A DNA stretch of 64,000 bases. Source: Bacillota bacterium (GTDB lineage Bacteria; Bacillota; Clostridia; Acetivibrionales; DSM-1351). This document shows positions 26,456 through 36,241 of the stretch, in pieces. The notes under the pieces are model-generated. The model was not told the DNA's origin. It ran no database searches and was given only the letters and a program-made list of their open reading frames with translations. Location of the stretch: the NCBI GenBank assembly GCA_023400235.1, contig JAEXFI010000037.1, positions 32,729 through 96,728 of the forward strand, read 5' to 3'. Numbering within the stretch: the stretch's first letter is position 1; each line of letters opens with the position of its first letter. The translations under genes and the position numbers were made by a program.

Positions 26456-26495
26456 GCTGACGCTGAAAAAGCTTCAGATATACATGATCGAAATA

Positions 26496-26537
26496 AAAGA
26501 GTGTAATTGACAAGTTAAGTCTATTGCACTCTTTTAT
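26496..26537 (+). terminator. Terminator after the AraC gene
   Basis: AAAAGAGTGTAAT and ATTGCACTCTTTT pair over 13 positions with one G-U, around a loop of about 15 bases, ending in a T run. Confidence 0.8.
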
Positions 26538-26749
26538 TTTAGCCATCCCACAAGGAACCTGGTGTATTTATCATTTAATGCGTTCCAACTTACAATTCTC
26601 GGCTCTGCAACTGTATTGTCAGTATGATAGGATTAGGCAATTTTTTGATTGGATTGTGTCTACAGTCATCTAAGAATTCGAGATAAACTAAGTATAGTTT
26701 CAATGAATGTTAAGTCCTTGAATTAAATATGTCTTTTTTGGAGGTAGCT

Positions 26750-27805
26750 ATGCAATATATTAAACTTGGAAACTCTGGCCTTGAGGTCTCACCCATCTGT
26801 ATCGGCTGCATGGGTTTTGGAGATCCGGCACTAGGCCACCCAACTTGGGCACTCGGCGAGGAAGGAAGCCGCTCCGTAGTCAAACATGCGGTTGAGGCTG
26901 GGATTAACTTTTTTGACACCGCGAATCTGTATTCCCGGGGGACAAGCGAGAAAAACATCGGGAAGCTGCTCAAGGAATTTGCGAAACGCGAGAGCCTGGT
27001 CATCGCCACTAAAGTTGGCGCACCAACACGTCCAGGCGCTAATGCATTCGGCCTTTCGCGCAAAGCTATTATGACTGAAATTGATAACAGTCTGAGACGT
27101 CTTGGAACAGATTACATCGATCTGTATCAGATTCACCGCGCTGACCCGTTTACTCCGTGGGAAGAGACCCTGGAAGCACTCCATGATATCGTAAAGATGG
27201 GAAAAGTTCGCTATTTGGGCGCTTCCACAATGAGGGCGTGGCAGTTTGCCAAAGCTCTTCACATACAGAAAATGAATGGCTGGACACGCTTTATCACCAT
27301 GCAGAACAACTACAATCTGCTTGCCCGTGAGGAAGAAAATGAAATGCTTCCTCTTTGTGCCGACGAGGGTGTCCAGACCATCATCTACAGCCCGCTTTTC
27401 CGCGGACGTCTGGCTCGTGCGTGGGGTGAGACCACAGCTCGCTCTGAATCTGAAGCCGGTGCAGATAAGTATTTTGAGACAACAGCAGCAGCCGATCAGA
27501 AGATCGTTGAGGCCATCGGAAAGGTTGCAGAGGAACGTGGGGTAAGCCGCGCACAGATTTCGCTTGCCTGGCTGTATCGCAATCCAGTTGTTGCCGCGCC
27601 TATCATTGGAGCGCTCAAAACCAGCCATATCGACGATTCGGTTGCAGCCCTTTCGATTAAGCTGACCGATGAAGAAGCTACGCGTCTGGAGGCAGCATAT
27701 ACCCCTCGTATTGATGTGAATGTTAAAAATTCCGATCCAAAAGCAATAGCCCAAATGGCGGCAACAGTTGGGATCAAAATTTCTGTACCAGCTGCTTCTA
27801 AATGA
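26750..27805 (+). CDS. Aldo/keto reductase
   Basis: A 351-residue protein. The start at 26750 is chosen over 26729 because TTGGAGG lies directly before it. The catalytic tetrad is visible: D56 and Y61 (FFDTANLY), K88 (ATKVG) and H129 (YQIHRADP). The N-terminal MGFG and the C-terminal GALK...DDSV-type NADP-binding part are also present. It reduces aldehydes or ketones with NADPH; YqhE/YajO-type relatives act on sugars and small aldehydes. It is probably controlled by the AraC protein upstream. It ends in a hairpin that is part of a dispersed repeat. Confidence 0.92.
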   Translation: MQYIKLGNSGLEVSPICIGCMGFGDPALGHPTWALGEEGSRSVVKHAVEAGINFFDTANLYSRGTSEKNIGKLLKEFAKRESLVIATKVGAPTRPGANAFGLSRKAIMTEIDNSLRRLGTDYIDLYQIHRADPFTPWEETLEALHDIVKMGKVRYLGASTMRAWQFAKALHIQKMNGWTRFITMQNNYNLLAREEENEMLPLCADEGVQTIIYSPLFRGRLARAWGETTARSESEAGADKYFETTAAADQKIVEAIGKVAEERGVSRAQISLAWLYRNPVVAAPIIGALKTSHIDDSVAALSIKLTDEEATRLEAAYTPRIDVNVKNSDPKAIAQMAATVGIKISVPAASK

Positions 27806-27822
27806 TTTGAATATTAATATAG

Positions 27823-27945
27823 CCAAAGGCATCGGAATACAAAATTCCGGTGTCTTGTTTTTTATTAAGAGTAAAAGACAACCGGAGCATTTCGGTGGCA
27901 GGCAAATTTATTGGACTATGTTTTCTGTGAACGAAAGAATGGCCT
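27823..27945 (+). repeat. Dispersed repeat, copy A
   Basis: About 123 bp nearly identical to 63205-63329 on the same strand (a handful of differences). It starts at CCAAAGGCATCGGA and ends at ATGGCCT. Its first 40 bases form a hairpin (CGGAAT/ATTCCG plus flanking pairs) followed by TTGTTTTTT, so here it also serves as terminator for the aldo/keto reductase. It holds no long ORF. It may be a MITE-like element or a repeated non-coding sequence. Confidence 0.75.
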
Positions 27946-27955
27946 TCATTTCCTT

Positions 27956-28023
27956 GTATAACTCCATACAAATATACAGAATCAACAGGGTGTAACTCCA
28001 TATAAATATACATAATCAACAAA
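27956..28023 (+). repeat. 34-bp tandem duplication
   Basis: Two units of 34 bp sharing TAACTCCATA, AATATACA and AATCAACA, directly after repeat copy A. The rest to about 28180 is AT-rich with A-runs and no gene. Confidence 0.65.
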
Positions 28024-28199
28024 TATTGCAAGAAAATTGTAATGTTTTATAAATTATGGGAAAAGCCTATTGAAAATGTTATTTTATTGCATTATAATAA
28101 AACAAAACAAAACATTACATAGATAAACAAAAGATAACAAAATAAGCTGTTTAAATCACGTTATGCAATGTTTGGTTTAGAAGCGGTATTAATCTTCGC

Positions 28200-28400
28200 T
28201 GAATCTGATTTCAATGAGCCCTGTGGCAGGTATTGATATGCCAGGGAACAGTAAGCCGAAAGGCGCAACGGGCGAATCCAGTCAGGAAAGCGCGCTTAAC
28301 TCAGCTTTTTGCGTGTATTGCTGTTAAGCAGTGTGCGTTGAAAAGATAGATATTTTGCAGGCCCGGCTTAGCGCAATGCCTTAAGCCTCAATAACAAATA
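28200..28400 (+). ncRNA. GC-rich structured leader or non-coding RNA, class unknown
   Basis: A GC-rich block between an AT-rich spacer and the binding-protein gene, with several strong stems: CCCT+GGCA/TGCC+AGGG (28219-28246), GCC-GAAA-GGC (28255-28264), CTTAAC..AGC/GCTGTTAAG (28295-28328) and GGCTTA/TAAGCC (28365-28387). There is no convincing ORF. Position and folding suggest a 5' regulatory RNA for the surface-system genes that follow. AGTCAGGA at 28280 resembles the start of a B12 box, but other cobalamin riboswitch motifs are absent. Confidence 0.4.
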
Positions 28401-28450
28401 CCTTGATCCTTGGCACTTTCACAAAAAATTATTTATTAGGAGGTACTACA

Positions 28451-29377
28451 ATGAATTTCGGTAAATTCACAAAACACGCTTTATCCTTAGCACTGGTTGT
28501 CGTAATGCTTCTGAGCTTTGCGATTCCTGCCTTTGCTACATACCCGGGTACCAGCCCGGCAATCACAGTTAACTTAATGGCCGCCGCCAGCATGCGTTAT
28601 TCCCTTGGCGAGCGGCAGACGAACGGAGCGTATCCCAGCGGCACTCTGCTCAATACTTTTGAGAGCCTGCATAGCAACATCTCGGTCAATGTGACCTATG
28701 ACAGCTCCGGCAATCTGCTCAACGCCATGACAGCGGATACTACTCGAAGTGCCGATGTTTTCATATCTGCGGATACAACGAGAATGGCTTCTGCGGTCAC
28801 CGCTAACATCATCGATAGTAGCACGGTATACAATCTGCTTAACAACCGCTTGGCGCTTATCGCCAATTCAAGCACTGGTCTTACTGCCAACAGCCTTGCA
28901 TATTCAAACGTTGCAACCTGGCTGGCGGGTGGAAGCCTCAGGACAATTGCAGTCGGAGACCCGACAGTCGTACCGGCAGGAACTTACACAAAGACGGTAT
29001 TTGATAGAATAGATGTTGCCGCCAGCGTTGCCGCTGGCACTACATGGAATAATATAGCAAGTTATAAAACGGAATATAGCAACGTTACAAACGTGCTGAA
29101 CGCTGTTGCCCTAAATACCAACTCAATTGGCTCTGTCTATGCGACTGATGCTGCTACCAACAGCAATCTTATCGTGTTAGCTACCGAAGATGTTGATATC
29201 ATCTATCCCATAGGCATCACGACGGCTGCTATGACTAAAGTCGAAAATGAAGATGGTGATGAGATACAATCAAACAGGGAGTTAGCATCCACCGAACTTG
29301 TTGATTACCTGAAAGCAGACATTGCTAAAACCAGCGGTAGTGTTTTCAAAGCGAAAGGCTTTAGTGCTGCGCAGTAA
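28451..29377 (+). CDS. ModA-like secreted substrate-binding protein
   Basis: A 308-residue protein. The start at 28451 follows TTAGGAGGTACTACA, better than the in-frame start at 28403. Residues 1-31 are a signal peptide ending PAFA; there is no lipobox cysteine, unusual for a Gram-positive binding protein. The mature part follows the molybdate-binding (ModA) type of periplasmic-binding fold: VNLMAAASM near the start, ADVFISADTTRM, and IYPIGI late. No ABC permease or ATPase gene is nearby. It precedes the giant cohesin-repeat protein and the ExbB/ExbD-like genes, so it may be a soluble or wall-associated binding part of that system. The ligand is unknown. Confidence 0.7.
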   Translation: MNFGKFTKHALSLALVVVMLLSFAIPAFATYPGTSPAITVNLMAAASMRYSLGERQTNGAYPSGTLLNTFESLHSNISVNVTYDSSGNLLNAMTADTTRSADVFISADTTRMASAVTANIIDSSTVYNLLNNRLALIANSSTGLTANSLAYSNVATWLAGGSLRTIAVGDPTVVPAGTYTKTVFDRIDVAASVAAGTTWNNIASYKTEYSNVTNVLNAVALNTNSIGSVYATDAATNSNLIVLATEDVDIIYPIGITTAAMTKVENEDGDEIQSNRELASTELVDYLKADIAKTSGSVFKAKGFSAAQ

Positions 29378-29427
29378 TTGTTAAGTAAGCATTTGTTATA
29401 AGGCATAAGACATTCCTGCGCTAATCA

Positions 29428-29470
29428 AAGGACAGCGTTTGATTCACTATGATGAGCAAACGCTGTCCTT
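29428..29470. terminator. Perfect 14-bp inverted repeat after the binding-protein gene
   Basis: AAGGACAGCGTTTG (29428-29441) and CAAACGCTGTCCTT (29457-29470) with a 15-base loop. No long T run follows on the + strand, so it may stabilise the upstream mRNA or give partial termination. Confidence 0.6.
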
Positions 29471-29495
29471 ATGGATTAAGGCAGGTGCTTGACCT

Positions 29496-29606
29496 ATGCC
29501 TGACAGGTGGATGCTTCCCTTGTTAACGGCGTCAACATTAGTCCCTGAAATTGAAATTGATGGCACTGTGGAGGATGAACATGCCGTTGATCTGATTGAC
29601 AAATAA
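29496..29606 (+). CDS. Possible 36-residue ORF
   Basis: Open from ATG at 29496 to TAA, with an acidic C-terminal half (IEIDGTVEDEHAVDLIDK). No clear ribosome site. It could be a short remnant or chance. Confidence 0.2.
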   Translation: MPDRWMLPLLTASTLVPEIEIDGTVEDEHAVDLIDK

Positions 29607-29630
29607 ATTATATATTAGGGGGAAACAAAT

Positions 29631-32600
29631 GTGAAACCAAGAAAGAAAAGCACCAGAAAAATGTTGAGCCTTACATTGGTGCCGATAATGGCGCTCATAA
29701 CGATATTTCCGATTTGGGCACAGGAGGATTCAACATACACCGCAACGGTGGGTATGACTACCGGCGGCAGCCTGACCCTTAGCGTTATGACTGGTGATAC
29801 AGCACACGTGACGTCTGGGGATATCGTCACGGTGACTGTTACGTCTGACGCAGGCAACCAGCTAAAGGCCGGCAGCCTTCAATATATGACTGAGGGCGGC
29901 GATGGGGCTGTACAAATTCCTGTTACCGATAACGCTGGCAGTTTTCTCATGCCGGCAGCCAATGTGACAGTTACAGCTCAGTTCGAAGATGCCTTGGGAG
30001 TGTCGCCCCCCACTTACGCTGCAACGGTGGACACGACCACCGGCGGCAGCCTTACCCTTAGCGTTACGACTGGTGATACAGCACGTGTGACGTCTGGGGA
30101 TACCGTCACGGTAACCGTGACGCCTGACGCAGGCAACCAGCTAAAGGCCGGCAGCCTAAAATATATGACGGAAGGCGGTGGTGAGGCTGTACCAATACCC
30201 GTCACAGATAATGGGGGCAGTTTTCTCATGCCTGAAGCCAATGTCCTGATTAGTGCCGGGTTTGTGACTCGGAACGCCATTGCCACAGGTACGTCCACCG
30301 TATTCGGTCTTAGCGCTCCCGCTACTAATCTGACAGTTGGCGATGCCTTTACTATGACGGCTACGGTTACGTCCATCGGCGGAGGGGCCTACGGTTTTGA
30401 GGGAGGGTTTACGATTGTAGCATCCGGCAGCGTCCTCAACTCCAGTCCTCTTCAGTTGGATACGGAGAAATTTGCCTCAGATAATGCGGGAATTCCGGGA
30501 ATCACTGTAGATACCGTAACTACTCCCGGTTATGTATTTGTATATGTGGAGAGCGACGGTCAGACACTGAAGATTCCGGAAGGCGTCACAACTATCAAGT
30601 TCCCGTTCAAGGTTGTCAATACCCAGACAGCAGCGACAACGTTTCTGGAACTGACTGACGGCGGCAGCGCCTTGGGGAGCTGCAGATGGACCCTTCTGAC
30701 GAGCCCTGCGGCACGTGTAAGAGTCACGGACACCGGCCTGACAACGTTAAATTTTAACCAGACAGACATTAACGCTGCACTAGGCCTCGGTTATGCCATA
30801 TATGACACTGACACACATAGACTGGACGGTTTTACCATTGCGTTCGCCGCAAACACTGTATTTACGCTGGACAAGACCCAGGCCGCGGTGGGCGATACGG
30901 TTACTGCTACGGCAACGGTGAACTCAACCGTTGACGCATACGGCTTTACAGGCGAGCTCGCATATACAGCCGCTTACCTCACGCTGGATACCAGCGCGAC
31001 TGAGTCCGCAAATCCTATGCTGGCGTTAAATTTCACCGGCAATAATGGCTCAAACAGGATAACCTGTCAGAGCACTGATAGAGTCATTACGGCAAATACT
31101 CCGCTGGCGCTGGTGCTGAAGTTCAAGGTCACAAATATGGCCGCAAACACTCTTACAGTGGATTTCGGCACAGGCGCCTCACGCCTGCTCCTGTTTAAGA
31201 ATGTGACGGTAACGGCTGCAGATGTAGCCACTGACGCGCAGATCACAGCACAGGAAACCGACGGAGTCATCGCCGTTGCAACGTCCACCGCGTCGCCGGC
31301 GCTCACAACGATACAAGCTGCAATCGTCACCTTGGAGGCGAACGGCACGGATTCCGGCAAAATCGGCGATACACTCACTGTCAAGGCGACGATCAGCTCC
31401 ACAGTGGATGCATATGGCTTTATGGGATCGTTCAAATACCCTTACAGTACAAGCACGCCTCATGGCCAGATAACGCCGGATCTCACTGCCACCCAAGCCG
31501 CAAACAGCGAAATAAGCGGTCTGACGGTGGATACCTCCACCGGCGGCTATGTACGTTTTACCTGTGATCCGATGGGGCAAGCGAAGGTTATCGCCGCCGG
31601 CATGCCGTTTACTCTTGTCTTAAAGTTCAAGGTCGTTAGCACGGCGGATTCCACAATGACAAACCTTGCTGTCAATATTGGCACAACCAGCCGTCGGCTG
31701 GTGTTGTTCACGGATTCCAGCGTAACCTGCGCAAGCCTTAATAGCAACAACAACATCAATGCCGCAGAAAAGGCTGGAAAGGCCGCAATCGTATACCTCA
31801 GCGGTTCTGCCGTCAATCTGCATACTCTATTCGACGCAGACGTGACGTTTGACATGCCTGCCGCCAATGTGGGCGGCAACGAGCTGCCCGTCACGGTTAC
31901 CGCAAAGATTACGGCGCCGGTGGACAAGGATGTATACGGTTTTGAAACAGCAATTGTGTATAAGGGCAATAAGAATATTACAACTGATTTGCAGTTGGAC
32001 CCCACAGCGATTATAGCGGCCAATGGCGGAATTCTGACTGGAAAGGTGCAGTTCGGCACTGTTCCAAGCGCCGCTATTCCCGACTCCTCCGCATGGAGTT
32101 ATGCCGTACCCATATGGGTCGAATCGGATGGAACCACACCTATTATTCAAAAGGGAGGGACACTTGATCTAAAGCTGGTGTTCAAAACCCTCCCTTTCAA
32201 CAGCGAGGGTATTCTGGCGGTCAATGCCGGAACAGCCGGGGACAGATTTGTGCTTTTCACCCACCCGTCCATACGCGCGAAAGCGACGGGCGCTGGTTTG
32301 ACGGCGATAAACTTTGACAATGACGCAATATTAACCCAGGAGGGCCTTGGAACTATCGCCATCGCTGGAACTACGGGAGGAAGTATAATACTGACGAGGG
32401 CAATCCCCGGACTTACCATGTCTTCCGGTGCTTACGACTTGTACACTCCCACCGACGTGCTGACATTTGCGGACGCGGTCAATAATTTGGGCTATACCGC
32501 TATAAGCGCTACTATAAAAAATGACATCGATATGACTGGAACGGCTTTTACCGGTATAGGTACGAAGGACCATCCGTTTACCGGAACGATTTCAGGCGTG

Positions 32601-35354
32601 AAGAAGACAATCAAAATCGCCCGCGTGGTCACGGACGAAAGCTCGGCGGTGGGCGGTCTGGTCAACTACCTGGGCAGCGGTGGTACACTTAGGGGTGTAA
32701 TGACAACGGGCACTATCACCGGCGATTTCGGTGGTGAAAGTGTGGGCGGCCTTGTAGGCGTGTCGGACGGAGGCCACATCTTTCCGTCGACTACCGTCAG
32801 TGTGTCCATATCCGGAACGGCCTCCCATGGAGCAAATATCGGCGGCATCGCCGGAAGCCTGAACTGCGGCAGTAACAACTACGGCTTTACAATATACACA
32901 GGCAGTATTTCTGTCACGTCGGCACCGGGCAGTACCGTCAACGTCGGCGGCATTGTGGGCACGTTTGACGGTACGGGCCAGACCAACGACATCAACCGGA
33001 TGCTGTACATGTGCTTCAATACCGGGAATATCAGCGGCGGAACCAACACCGGAAGCATAGTCGGTTGGATTAAGAACGGCATTATCAAAAAAGGCGGCAA
33101 CGGAGTATACACAACAAATACTGCCCCCTATGGCGGCGGAGGAACCGTTACCGGCAGCGGCAATACCGGCGGCGTAGCCGGACGTGCCACCGGCGCGACA
33201 TTTACTAACGTTTGCAACACCGGCACAGTAACTGGTTCCGGCTCGAGCACCGGCGGCATCGTGGGTTACGTTGAAGGCCCGGGTACAAGCGTTGAACAAT
33301 CCTACAATACAGCTGCGGTTACGGGTTCCGTCACTGCCGCAGGCGGAATTATAGGCGAAAACGCCGGGGCCGATACAGCTGTAACCAGTGACTTCAATCT
33401 TGGCAACGTAACCGCTGCCGGCTCCCAGCCCAATGCGGGAGCGATTGTGGGCAAAGCCGCAGCGGCTCCGGAGGTGTACCAGGGCAACTACTATTTGAAA
33501 AACGGCTCGGTAAATTCGGGCATTGGCGACGCGCTGGACGGCACGGCGTTCACGGTTGACAGCGGAAATGAGAATGCGGTCAGCGCCTCCAACCCCGGCA
33601 GTTTCTCTATTAAGGGAGCAAGTAACGAAACGCCGGGTATATACCAATACCAATCACAGCCACCTCTTACTGACGCAGGCGGGATCTATCTGCTGTCAAC
33701 GGCGGGAGACATTGTATGGTTCGCACAGACGGTTAATTCAAATACTGAATCCGGCACGCAGAACCAAATCAACGGCAGGCTTATAAACAATATTGATATG
33801 TCCAAGGTGCCGTTGGCGCGATTCTCGGGAATAGGAGCAGGAGACGGATATATGGCGTACGCAGGCACCTTCGATGGCGGGGGATTTACAGTAACTGTAA
33901 AAAACACCCCGCTCTTTGACAAATGCATCGGCGCCACGATCAAGAATCTGACCGTTGAAGGCTCGCTCAGCGGAACCGCAATCGGTGGTATGGTCAATAT
34001 GATTAAAGACAGCCTCTTGGAAAACTGCCACAACAAAGCGGATATCAACTCTGCAGAGGGTCTTGTGGGCGGCATTGTGTATCAAGCCATGAACAGCACC
34101 ATTTCGGGCTGCACCAACAGCGGTAATATCACGGGGGGGCAAAAAGGCTCTATTGGCGGAATTGTGGCCATTCTCGGCGGCTTTGAAATAGAAAAGATAC
34201 CCGGTTCAGATGTGTACTCCATTGTGAAGCCGACACACTCGGCTGTCATTAATTGCACAAATTCAGGTGACATCACCGGTGGAAGAACCATCGGCGGAAT
34301 CTGCGGGCTTACCTCAGGACAGAATTGCACCGCTGAATTCATCAATTGCACGAACACAGGCAAAGTCACCTCAACAGCCATGACGTCAGCGATTAATTCC
34401 ATATACAATCCAGATTATGTGAACTCAGCAGGCGGAATACTGGGCGGCGCTATTGACATCACCGTTAATATCGAAAGCTGCACAAACAGCGGAACTGTCA
34501 CGGGCACTGCCAATAACCTGGGCGGTATCGTCGGCGTTGCAACTCCCTCATGGGGCGTCAATGGCGACACCAGCATTAGGATTACAAAATCCACCAACTC
34601 CGGAAAGGTAATCAGCACGGTTGACCCCAATGCCATGGACACCAGCTATGGTTCCAATCGGGTTACTCCGGATAATATCTACGTAGGCGGCATTATGGGA
34701 AATGCCATGATGGGCATAGTGGCGCTGGATATCTCGGGTAACACCAATACCGTGGAAGTCTATAAGGGCATCGCCGCACACGCAAGTGAAATTCTCGGCT
34801 CGGGCAATAATTATGGTATCGGAGACAATAAAACGTCTTCCAACAACGCTCCTCCCTCTTACAGTGGGAACAACGGCGACACACCCGTCCATCAAGTGTC
34901 TTCGGAAATCACGATGGATAACTCCGAAAGTGTACCGGAGGATACCTCGGGAATAAGCAACTTTGGGGCTCAGAATCCTGCTCCCCAGTCGGAAAACACC
35001 TCGTCAGCAGCGCCATTTGTGACGAATAACCCGACGCCCGCACTGAAAAATTCCTCGGGAATAAGCACTGCTCCTGGGCAGAACCCGGCGCCCCCACTGG
35101 AAAATCCGGAAGAAAAAACCGCGGCTAACCCCGTGTCTGAGCAAAACAACAACAGTCCCGCTGCCAGCGAAAAGCCGGCGGCAGAAGCTGAAAGCACAAC
35201 GGGTGTGAACTTAAAAGGCGCGTCTGTTTTCGAGGTAGTCCGGGATACGGTTAAGAACAATCCGGTTGCTGCTGCGGCAACGGGAGGGGCTGCAGTTGTT
35301 CTTGTGTTAGTGGGCGGATATTGGCGGTTCATAAGAATCCGCCGCCTCAGGTAA
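29631..35354 (+). CDS. Giant surface protein with cohesin-like and GLUG-like repeats, C-terminal membrane anchor
   Basis: A 1907-residue protein with a GTG start behind AGGGGGAA. A signal peptide (1-31, ending IWAQ) is followed by two near-identical repeats of about 85 residues (TTGGSLTLSV..., 34-120 and 127-210). Four modules of 140-170 residues (about 224-380, 405-547, 560-724, 734-912), each with AYGF or VYGFE and a KFKV-type strand, resemble cohesin beta-sandwiches. From about 970 to 1734 run many GG(I/L)VG repeats like GLUG motifs. A Pro/Ser/Asn-rich linker leads to one membrane helix (about 1876-1898) and a basic tail RFIRIRRLR, with no LPxTG. It is thus anchored in the membrane directly beside ExbB/ExbD-like genes. 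Its codon use is GC-richer than the flanking genes. Confidence 0.8.
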   Translation: MKPRKKSTRKMLSLTLVPIMALITIFPIWAQEDSTYTATVGMTTGGSLTLSVMTGDTAHVTSGDIVTVTVTSDAGNQLKAGSLQYMTEGGDGAVQIPVTDNAGSFLMPAANVTVTAQFEDALGVSPPTYAATVDTTTGGSLTLSVTTGDTARVTSGDTVTVTVTPDAGNQLKAGSLKYMTEGGGEAVPIPVTDNGGSFLMPEANVLISAGFVTRNAIATGTSTVFGLSAPATNLTVGDAFTMTATVTSIGGGAYGFEGGFTIVASGSVLNSSPLQLDTEKFASDNAGIPGITVDTVTTPGYVFVYVESDGQTLKIPEGVTTIKFPFKVVNTQTAATTFLELTDGGSALGSCRWTLLTSPAARVRVTDTGLTTLNFNQTDINAALGLGYAIYDTDTHRLDGFTIAFAANTVFTLDKTQAAVGDTVTATATVNSTVDAYGFTGELAYTAAYLTLDTSATESANPMLALNFTGNNGSNRITCQSTDRVITANTPLALVLKFKVTNMAANTLTVDFGTGASRLLLFKNVTVTAADVATDAQITAQETDGVIAVATSTASPALTTIQAAIVTLEANGTDSGKIGDTLTVKATISSTVDAYGFMGSFKYPYSTSTPHGQITPDLTATQAANSEISGLTVDTSTGGYVRFTCDPMGQAKVIAAGMPFTLVLKFKVVSTADSTMTNLAVNIGTTSRRLVLFTDSSVTCASLNSNNNINAAEKAGKAAIVYLSGSAVNLHTLFDADVTFDMPAANVGGNELPVTVTAKITAPVDKDVYGFETAIVYKGNKNITTDLQLDPTAIIAANGGILTGKVQFGTVPSAAIPDSSAWSYAVPIWVESDGTTPIIQKGGTLDLKLVFKTLPFNSEGILAVNAGTAGDRFVLFTHPSIRAKATGAGLTAINFDNDAILTQEGLGTIAIAGTTGGSIILTRAIPGLTMSSGAYDLYTPTDVLTFADAVNNLGYTAISATIKNDIDMTGTAFTGIGTKDHPFTGTISGVKKTIKIARVVTDESSAVGGLVNYLGSGGTLRGVMTTGTITGDFGGESVGGLVGVSDGGHIFPSTTVSVSISGTASHGANIGGIAGSLNCGSNNYGFTIYTGSISVTSAPGSTVNVGGIVGTFDGTGQTNDINRMLYMCFNTGNISGGTNTGSIVGWIKNGIIKKGGNGVYTTNTAPYGGGGTVTGSGNTGGVAGRATGATFTNVCNTGTVTGSGSSTGGIVGYVEGPGTSVEQSYNTAAVTGSVTAAGGIIGENAGADTAVTSDFNLGNVTAAGSQPNAGAIVGKAAAAPEVYQGNYYLKNGSVNSGIGDALDGTAFTVDSGNENAVSASNPGSFSIKGASNETPGIYQYQSQPPLTDAGGIYLLSTAGDIVWFAQTVNSNTESGTQNQINGRLINNIDMSKVPLARFSGIGAGDGYMAYAGTFDGGGFTVTVKNTPLFDKCIGATIKNLTVEGSLSGTAIGGMVNMIKDSLLENCHNKADINSAEGLVGGIVYQAMNSTISGCTNSGNITGGQKGSIGGIVAILGGFEIEKIPGSDVYSIVKPTHSAVINCTNSGDITGGRTIGGICGLTSGQNCTAEFINCTNTGKVTSTAMTSAINSIYNPDYVNSAGGILGGAIDITVNIESCTNSGTVTGTANNLGGIVGVATPSWGVNGDTSIRITKSTNSGKVISTVDPNAMDTSYGSNRVTPDNIYVGGIMGNAMMGIVALDISGNTNTVEVYKGIAAHASEILGSGNNYGIGDNKTSSNNAPPSYSGNNGDTPVHQVSSEITMDNSESVPEDTSGISNFGAQNPAPQSENTSSAAPFVTNNPTPALKNSSGISTAPGQNPAPPLENPEEKTAANPVSEQNNNSPAASEKPAAEAESTTGVNLKGASVFEVVRDTVKNNPVAAAATGGAAVVLVLVGGYWRFIRIRRLR

Positions 35355-35476
35355 ACCATTCCAGGCATTGATAAAAGATTAAAAGAATAAAAGATTTGGT
35401 TTGAAAAGAAGAGCAGTCGGTTAACTCCGGAACCGAAGTTAACCTGCGGCTCCATTTCAAGAATTTGGAGGATATT

Positions 35477-36241
35477 ATGGTAGGGTCTTATTTGAGCAAC
35501 ACGTTACACATTATTGGTCAAGGAGTTCGCAATCCCTGTATGGCGGTTCTCCTTATCATGATCATCATTACGATCCAGCAAATAGGCGATCTCCTGGTGG
35601 AGTACATCTTCGAACGCAGAAGAATGAAAGAAAACGGTCCGGAGCTGTTGAAGAAGTTAAGCAGTGCGGAGAAGGAAGAAGCCCTGCAAATCATCAGGGA
35701 CAGCAGGCTCTTAAAGCGCCAGAAACAGTTTGCCGAGAAAATGGCCAATGCCGAAGAGCTGACGGAAAATTCCCTGGCAGCCTACACTCAGAACCTCTTA
35801 AGTGTAGAAGACGCGCATTACCGGAGAATTCTGGCACCCACGGATCTGATTGCCAAGCTGGGACCCATGTTCGGGCTTCTGGGCACCCTTATTCCCCTGG
35901 GCCCCGGCATTGTAGCCCTGGGAAAAGGCGATATCAAGACCCTTTCCGAATCTATCGGCGTCGGCTTCGATACCACCATCGTCGGCGTTATCGTCGCAGC
36001 CATCTGTTTTTCAATTTCCTATGTGCGGGGTCACTGGTATGAGGGATATATCAGTACCAACGAAGCCATCGCTGAAAGCTTGTTGGACAAAATCATCAGT
36101 GTTCCGGATAAATTATTTGATCTGGCTGACAAAGCTTTACGCATTCCGAATAAAGCGTTGAATGCCGCGGAAAAAGTAATCAGCTTGCCGGATGAGGAAG
36201 GAATGAAAAAAAGACATGAGAAGAAGTTTTATCAGGCCTAG
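35477..36241 (+). CDS. MotA/TolQ/ExbB-type ion channel subunit
   Basis: A 254-residue membrane protein. The ATG at 35477 with TTGGAGGA before it is preferred to a TTG at 35465. One hydrophobic segment lies near the N-terminus (about 18-42), then a charged cytoplasmic region, then two helices holding the family core: FGLLGTLIPLGPGIVALGKG and FDTTIVGVIVAAICFS, with the conserved threonines that line the ExbB/TolQ proton path. A basic C-terminal tail follows. In Gram-negatives such proteins pair with ExbD or TolR to drive outer-membrane processes; here two ExbD-like genes overlap or follow it and a giant membrane-anchored surface protein precedes it, in a cell without visible outer-membrane genes. 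Confidence 0.85.
   Translation: MVGSYLSNTLHIIGQGVRNPCMAVLLIMIIITIQQIGDLLVEYIFERRRMKENGPELLKKLSSAEKEEALQIIRDSRLLKRQKQFAEKMANAEELTENSLAAYTQNLLSVEDAHYRRILAPTDLIAKLGPMFGLLGTLIPLGPGIVALGKGDIKTLSESIGVGFDTTIVGVIVAAICFSISYVRGHWYEGYISTNEAIAESLLDKIISVPDKLFDLADKALRIPNKALNAAEKVISLPDEEGMKKRHEKKFYQA

Noticed and set aside
26831..27832. 333-codon open frame on the minus strand opposite the aldo/keto reductase
   Set aside because: The + strand has a full catalytic tetrad and ribosome site. The antisense frame shows no family motif and is Cys-rich in a random way.
28270..28300. Cobalamin riboswitch before the binding-protein gene
   Set aside because: AGTCAGGA looks like the first half of a B12 box, but the CCTGCC half, the GCCACTG motif and the GGTG-AATCC order are missing.
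32592..33653. Long open frame of 353 codons on the minus strand inside the GLUG-like repeat protein
   Set aside because: It lies antisense to a well-supported gene with signal peptide and anchor, has no ribosome site, and arises from repeated Gly/Thr codons read backwards.
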